From assembly GCA_902363555.1 (NCBI GenBank), contig CABJAM010000002.1, positions 558,001-622,000 on the forward strand: a DNA stretch of 64,000 nt, read 5' to 3'. Within the stretch, counting starts at the first letter, position 1; each line of letters opens with the position of its first letter. The notes under the pieces were generated by a model. That model did not search any database. It was not told where the DNA came from and worked only from the letters and a program-made list of their open reading frames with translations. This DNA comes from Lachnospiraceae bacterium (GTDB taxonomy: Bacteria > Bacillota > Clostridia > Lachnospirales > Lachnospiraceae). Both the position numbers and the translations under genes were made by a program. Shown piece by piece: positions 60,015 to 64,000 of this stretch.

Positions 60015-60899
60015 CTACTCCGACGCCTTTTGCAGCGCTTCCAGATATTCCTCCAGACAGACACCCTGGTCACAAATCTCCTTTGCCGCACTTTTACCTA
60101 CGTAACGGTAATGCCACGGTTCATAAATGATTCCTGTGACATCGCTTTTGTCTGTGGGATATCGAAGTATAAAACCATACCTCCAGCTATTCTCCATGAG
60201 CCATTTTTGAACCTCTGTATCCTCCTGGCTCTCATCCAGCGTCTGATCATTGACATCGACAATATCCAGGGCCAGGCCCAGTTGATGTTCACTTGTGCCA
60301 GGTACGGCAATACATTTCGCCGTTTCCGTTTCTGCCTCCTCCTGGGAATAACCCTGAGCCATCAACTGTCGGACATTGTTATCAAACAGTGTCTGCTGGT
60401 ATTCCATCGTCCGGTAGGAAGAGCATATGTACGGCGACAGGCCTTCGGCCCGGCAATCCTCCAGCATATCGGCAAGTGCATCGGCGCAGCGCTCGTCCAC
60501 AAAGTGGCCGTTTTCAGCCTTTGCCAGGCGCACCTCATAATCCTCGGGCACACTGTTCCACGGATTGACTAAAATAAGATTCCAGTTATCCACAACGGCC
60601 GACCCTAAACCGGAAGCTTGTCCACCAAAACTGTCAGACGTTCCACCATCACTATCCTCCGTCGCTTCTGTCACCTCCACGATTTTAAGGCCGTCCTCCC
60701 GGGTAGCCTTTCCGCGTCCGGACACACCGGCCGCATCGCTGTTGTCCGGTATCACTAAAATCAGCACCGTTACAAGCATAACAGCACAAATACACGCCAG
60801 CCCCGGCCAGGCCACTGCCATCGGGCGGTGTTCTCCGAAGCTGCGTTTCACCTGATCCGTTGTCCTTCGTTTCCATCGATTCCAATTCATACGAGACAT
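60015..60899 (-). CDS. D-Ala-D-Ala carboxypeptidase, VanY type
   Basis: About 294 aa from ATG 60899, behind AAAGGAG. One N-terminal membrane anchor and a Gly/Ser/Asp linker precede a VanY (M15B) domain. SSYRTMEYQQ, the zinc motif GTSEHQLGLALDI (His and Asp) and EPWHYRYVG (His) are intact. It trims peptidoglycan stem peptides outside the membrane. There is no vancomycin-resistance context, so a housekeeping role is likely. Confidence 0.92.
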   Translation of the reverse strand: MSRMNWNRWKRRTTDQVKRSFGEHRPMAVAWPGLACICAVMLVTVLILVIPDNSDAAGVSGRGKATREDGLKIVEVTEATEDSDGGTSDSFGGQASGLGSAVVDNWNLILVNPWNSVPEDYEVRLAKAENGHFVDERCADALADMLEDCRAEGLSPYICSSYRTMEYQQTLFDNNVRQLMAQGYSQEEAETETAKCIAVPGTSEHQLGLALDIVDVNDQTLDESQEDTEVQKWLMENSWRYGFILRYPTDKSDVTGIIYEPWHYRYVGKSAAKEICDQGVCLEEYLEALQKASE

Positions 60900-61141
60900 C
60901 CCAGCACTCCTTTCATGCATAATCCACGCATCTCTATGATCACATATCACTTTATCATCCACGTATCCAAAGCATTCCGGCCACGGGTTTCAAGCTCCCA
61001 TAACGATAACCTTCCATGCTCCTAAACCTCATTCTAAACCTTTTTTCCCGATATGTCAAAAAAAGTCACCCGGAAATTTTACACAAATACAGTCGAAATA
61101 CGTTCTGAAATGTACAGAAAAACCATAAGAAATCAAAAAAA

Positions 61142-61270
61142 CAGCGATGGCTTTTCCTCACACTTACGGCGCCGGACCGTCAGGTGCGCTGCCCCAGCCA
61201 CGGAAAAATCCGTTTCTGAAGGAGCCGCACAGACGCATCGGCGCCGCAGATGTAAGAAAAACCATCGCTG
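61142..61270 (-). terminator. 129-nt extended hairpin terminator of the ABC operon
   Basis: The outer arms 61142-61174 and 61239-61270 pair (CAGCGATGG.../...CCATCGCTG, with GGCGCCG at the inner ends). Further inside CGTCAGGTGCG pairs with CGCACAGACG, and CGGA with TCCG. On the minus strand it ends in TTTTTTTG, directly after the ATPase gene. The rest of the gap 60900-61141 shows nothing. Confidence 0.75.
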
Positions 61271-61278
61271 GCTATACA

Positions 61279-62082
61279 TCACACAAACATCATCCGGTCA
61301 TTGGCAAATTCGCCGCCGCTGGCTTCCTCAAACTTAGCCATCAGATCGGATACATGTAATTTCATTTTTTCTTCTCCGGCCACATCGTAAATGACCCGGC
61401 CCTCGTGCATCATCACCAGACGGTTGCCGTGAGCGATAGCATCCTTCATATTGTGGGTGACCATCATCGCCGTCAGGTGATTTTCCGCGATGATCCGCTC
61501 GGAAATATCCAAAACCTTTTTAGCGGTTCTCGGGTCCAGCGCGGCCGTATGCTCATCCAAAAGGAGAAGCTTGGGCTTCTGGATCGCGGCCATGAGCAGG
61601 GTTATGGCCTGGCGCTGACCGCCGGAAAGCAGGCCTACCTTCGTATCCATTCGGGATTCCAGCCCCAGATCCAGCGTTGCCAGCATTTTACAGTAGCGCT
61701 CCCGCTCTTCCCGGGTAATCCCCCAGCGCAGTGTCCGATGATGACCTCTGCGGGCGGCAATGGCCATATTTTCATCAATAGACATGGTCGCCGCTGTTCC
61801 GTTCATCGGGTCCTGAAAAACCCGGCCAAGATAGCGGGCCCGCTTGTGCTCCGGAAGCCGCGTTACATCCACACCGTCTATGATGATCTTCCCCTCATCC
61901 ACATCCCAGACACCAGCCACCGCATTTAAGGTCGTAGACTTTCCGGCGCCGTTGCCTCCGATAATAGTGACAAAATCGCCGTCATTCAGATTGAGATTGA
62001 CGCCGTTTAGCGCAATCTTTTCGTTGATCGTGCCGGCATTGAAGGTTTTGTGAATATCCTTTATTTCAAGCATATAGCTCAT
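61279..62082 (-). CDS. ABC transporter ATPase (TrpXYZ-type uptake system)
   Basis: 267 aa. Walker A GGNGAGKST, signature LLSGGQRQA, Walker B LLLLDEHTA and the switch His (MVTHNMKDA) are intact. It energises the permease encoded upstream, with which it overlaps by 4 bp. Systems of this type import tryptophan/tyrosine or related small molecules. Confidence 0.92.
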   Translation of the reverse strand: MSYMLEIKDIHKTFNAGTINEKIALNGVNLNLNDGDFVTIIGGNGAGKSTTLNAVAGVWDVDEGKIIIDGVDVTRLPEHKRARYLGRVFQDPMNGTAATMSIDENMAIAARRGHHRTLRWGITREERERYCKMLATLDLGLESRMDTKVGLLSGGQRQAITLLMAAIQKPKLLLLDEHTAALDPRTAKKVLDISERIIAENHLTAMMVTHNMKDAIAHGNRLVMMHEGRVIYDVAGEEKMKLHVSDLMAKFEEASGGEFANDRMMFV

Positions 62083-63035
62083 GCTTTGGCGCCTCCTCTC
62101 CTCTTTCTGCCGTACTTACCTTTAAGATAGGGCACTGCCAGGAAGCAGGCCACCACAGCGGCGGAGAAAAGCTTCATGTAATCCGACGGCATCTTAAACC
62201 AAAGCACTACGGCGATAACAACATAATACAGAATCGCTCCAATGATCACAGAAACCATCGTGTAGGCAAAGGCCATTTTTCTTCCGGCGCACAGCTTTGA
62301 GAAAAGAACTTCGCCGATGATAACAGCAGCCAGGCCTATGACAATGGCGCCACGGCCCATATTGACATCCGCCGAGCCCTGATACTGAGCGTAAAGCCCG
62401 CCGCACAGCCCCACAAGGCCGTTGGAGATCATCAGCGCCAGAACCTTCATAAAGTTCGTGTTGATTCCCTGAGCTCTGGACATATTGGCATTGCAGCCGG
62501 TAGTGCGGATCGCGCCGCCCAGCTCTGTGCCGAAAAACCAGTACATGATGCCAATAATTACAAGGCAGCCGATAATTAAAAATGCAAAAAATCCGATCCG
62601 TGTCGCCGTCTCCCCGGTCACATAACGCAAAGACGCCACCAGCGGATACTGATCCACGTTTATGGCCTGGTTGGATTTCCCCATAATTCCCAGATTAATG
62701 GAGTAGAGGGAAATCTGGGTCAAAATACCTGCCAGAATCCCGGGAATCCCCAGTGCCGTATGTAAAAGTCCGGTAATGAGCCCGGCGAGCATACCTGCAA
62801 TAAACGAAAATAGCAGAGCCAGCGCCGGATGAATCCCGCCGCGGATGAGCATAACTGCAACAGCGCCGCCGGTAGCCAGCGAGCCGTCCACCGTCAGATC
62901 CGCAAAATCCAGCAGCCGGAAGGTGATAAATACCCCCAGCGCCATGATCCCCCAGATCAGCCCCTGCGCCACATTGCCGGGCAGGGCCCGCACCAGCGTC
63001 ATAGGGTCCAGCGATCCGAAATACTCCATAATCAT
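62079..63035 (-). CDS. ABC transporter permease (TrpXYZ-type uptake system)
   Basis: About 318 aa, eight to ten membrane helices, of the BPD_transp_2 (branched-chain/sugar-like) class: LDFADLTVDGSLATGGAVAV and GCNANMSRAQGINTNFMKVLALM. The start could be 63035 or 63029. It ends in a basic tail. It is the second gene of the operon. Confidence 0.9.
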   Translation of the reverse strand: MIMEYFGSLDPMTLVRALPGNVAQGLIWGIMALGVFITFRLLDFADLTVDGSLATGGAVAVMLIRGGIHPALALLFSFIAGMLAGLITGLLHTALGIPGILAGILTQISLYSINLGIMGKSNQAINVDQYPLVASLRYVTGETATRIGFFAFLIIGCLVIIGIMYWFFGTELGGAIRTTGCNANMSRAQGINTNFMKVLALMISNGLVGLCGGLYAQYQGSADVNMGRGAIVIGLAAVIIGEVLFSKLCAGRKMAFAYTMVSVIIGAILYYVVIAVVLWFKMPSDYMKLFSAAVVACFLAVPYLKGKYGRKRRGGAKA

Positions 63036-63060
63036 CTCAGTAAACCCAGCCTTTCCTTAA

Positions 63061-63999
63061 TTATTCAATCGCTTCATAGCCGTCAGGCACGGTAATGCCC
63101 AGGGCTTCACAAAGCTCTGCATTGTATTTCTTAGCAACATTGGGCGCATATGCGATTTCCATTGTGGAAATGTCCGCACCATTGACAAGAATATCGTAAG
63201 CCATTTCACCGGCCTTGTAGCCGATATCATAGTAGCTGATAGACAGAGTCGCAACACCACAGCCCTTGCAGATGCCTTCCTCACCGGTAACGATAGGAAC
63301 GCCGGCCGGCTTGCAGATGTTATTGATGATCTCTGTGTTGGCAGCCATGGTATTATCCGTAGGTATGTACAGAACATCGCACTCGGCAATGGCAGCAGTA
63401 ACAACGGACTGGATCTCATTGGAATCAGCCGCTGTAAACTCGGAAAATGCAATGCCGTCCTTTTCCAGAGCTTCTTCAAAAAGCTGGGCCTGGTATGCAG
63501 AGTTGGGTTCTGCGGAGCAATAAACGATGCCGACCTTCTTCACATCCGGGAACAGCTCTTTCATCATAATTTCCTGCTGATCGATGGGCGCCAGGTCGCT
63601 TGTTCCGGAAATATTTGTTCCGGTAGCGCCGGTCCAGTCATTGATATCCAATGCGGTGGCGTAGTCGGTGATGGACGTTCCCAAAACAGGAATACTGTTA
63701 GTGGCAGCGGCGGCACACTGGAGCGCCGTGGTGGCATTTCCGAGGATCAGATCCACATTTGCGGCTACAAAGTTATTGCAGATCGTCGCACAGTTGGTCT
63801 GCTCGCCCTGGCCGTTCTGGAAATCAAATTCCACATTTCCCTCGCCAAACAGTTCGGTGCAGGCATCCTGGAAGCCTTTTGTAGCCTCGTCCAGAGCCGC
63901 ATGCTCTAACTGCTGGCAAATGCCGATCTTATAAACCTTGCCGTCAGCAGCAGCCGGAGCCTTTGCATCGCCGGGGTCGGCTTTTTCGCCATCGGGGGC
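63061..63999 (-). CDS. ABC substrate-binding protein (ABC_sub_bind type), start outside window
   Basis: The frame stays open from the stop at 63061 to the window end (313 codons), so the ATG at 63834 is not the start. Preceded by an Ala/Asp/Gly-rich linker, the domain begins near YKIGICQQLEHAALDEAT, the opening of the TrpX/PF04392 family. The likely lipoprotein signal is beyond 64000. Probable ligand: an aromatic amino acid or related small molecule. The gap to the permease is 25 bp. Confidence 0.9.
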   Translation of the reverse strand, partial: APDGEKADPGDAKAPAAADGKVYKIGICQQLEHAALDEATKGFQDACTELFGEGNVEFDFQNGQGEQTNCATICNNFVAANVDLILGNATTALQCAAAATNSIPVLGTSITDYATALDINDWTGATGTNISGTSDLAPIDQQEIMMKELFPDVKKVGIVYCSAEPNSAYQAQLFEEALEKDGIAFSEFTAADSNEIQSVVTAAIAECDVLYIPTDNTMAANTEIINNICKPAGVPIVTGEEGICKGCGVATLSISYYDIGYKAGEMAYDILVNGADISTMEIAYAPNVAKKYNAELCEALGITVPDGYEAIE

Positions 64000-64000
64000 T

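Noticed and set aside
60015..60899. VanY as part of a vancomycin-resistance cluster
   Set aside because: No vanH, vanA/B, vanX or VanRS-like genes are adjacent.
63061..63834. Start of the last binding protein at the ATG 63834
   Set aside because: The frame continues upstream with clear family sequence and a lipoprotein-type linker to the window end.

Overview
The window reads as a stretch of chromosome from a gut-type Clostridia bacterium, most likely of the Lachnospiraceae. The pointers are the atpBEFHAGDC order, the sua5-rpiB-upp-dCMP deaminase block, YesMN-type two-component control of a CUT1 sugar cluster, MecA, QueH, an EFR1-type flavodoxin/ferredoxin, strong AGGAGG ribosome sites, and a moderate GC content with C/G-rich codons. 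No rRNA, tRNA, phage or insertion-sequence transposase gene was seen. Species cannot be fixed from the sequence alone.

Layout. 1-7.7 kb: a ROK-controlled catabolic cluster. On the minus strand run a PfkB-type kinase, a URO-D-fold protein, a GH4 glycosidase and the start of a solute-binding lipoprotein. Divergently there is an MttB-superfamily methyltransferase and a NagB-like isomerase/deaminase. Three near-identical palindromic operators and two textbook sigma-A promoters tie the cluster together. 8-10.8 kb: sua5, rpiB, upp and dCMP deaminase (minus strand). 10.8-11.4 kb: repeats. 11.4-20.4 kb: a glycan-use locus with GH43, GH1, two ABC permeases, a binding protein, and a YesM/YesN sensor-regulator pair. 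20.5-20.9 kb: a 371-bp imperfect inverted repeat. 20.9-27.2 kb: the F1Fo ATP synthase operon, with a divergent LysR regulator. 28.4-35.8 kb: cell-wall amidase, queH, a GH18 protein with a small membrane partner, mecA, and a Cache-GGDEF protein. 35.6-40.1 kb: DUF1858 protein, a 56-aa ferredoxin, a MerR regulator, and a large membrane protein with a GHKL-like end. 40.4-44.0 kb: thioredoxin, thioredoxin reductase, HAD, alpha/beta hydrolase and HD genes. 44.1-49.1 kb: sirtuin, TPR protein, a small toxin-antitoxin locus, cyclophilin, and a DUF6034-like lipoprotein. 49.2-53.3 kb: an orphan sugar-binding lipoprotein, an ECF S-component behind a structured leader, and an M24 peptidase. 53.4-64 kb: a Ser/Thr kinase with about 18 Sel1 repeats, a HAD-TadA fusion, an EFR1 protein, an EamA transporter, a VanY-type peptidase, and an ABC uptake system cut by the window end.

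The most interesting items are: (i) a chromosomal locus built like the plasmid par/Fst type I toxin-antitoxin system at 46.27-46.56 kb (29-aa hydrophobic peptide, convergent small RNA, shared bidirectional terminator, a 13-nt direct repeat complementary to the toxin start site, and a sequestered ribosome site); (ii) the methyltransferase/sugar cluster at 1-7.7 kb, whose NagB-like enzyme has Asn at a catalytic Asp position; (iii) a family of roughly 29-bp palindromes, GTAACAGTTC...GAACTGTTAC, scattered through intergenic gaps and sometimes forming the ends of larger elements; and (iv) several other intergenic repeats and large hairpins.
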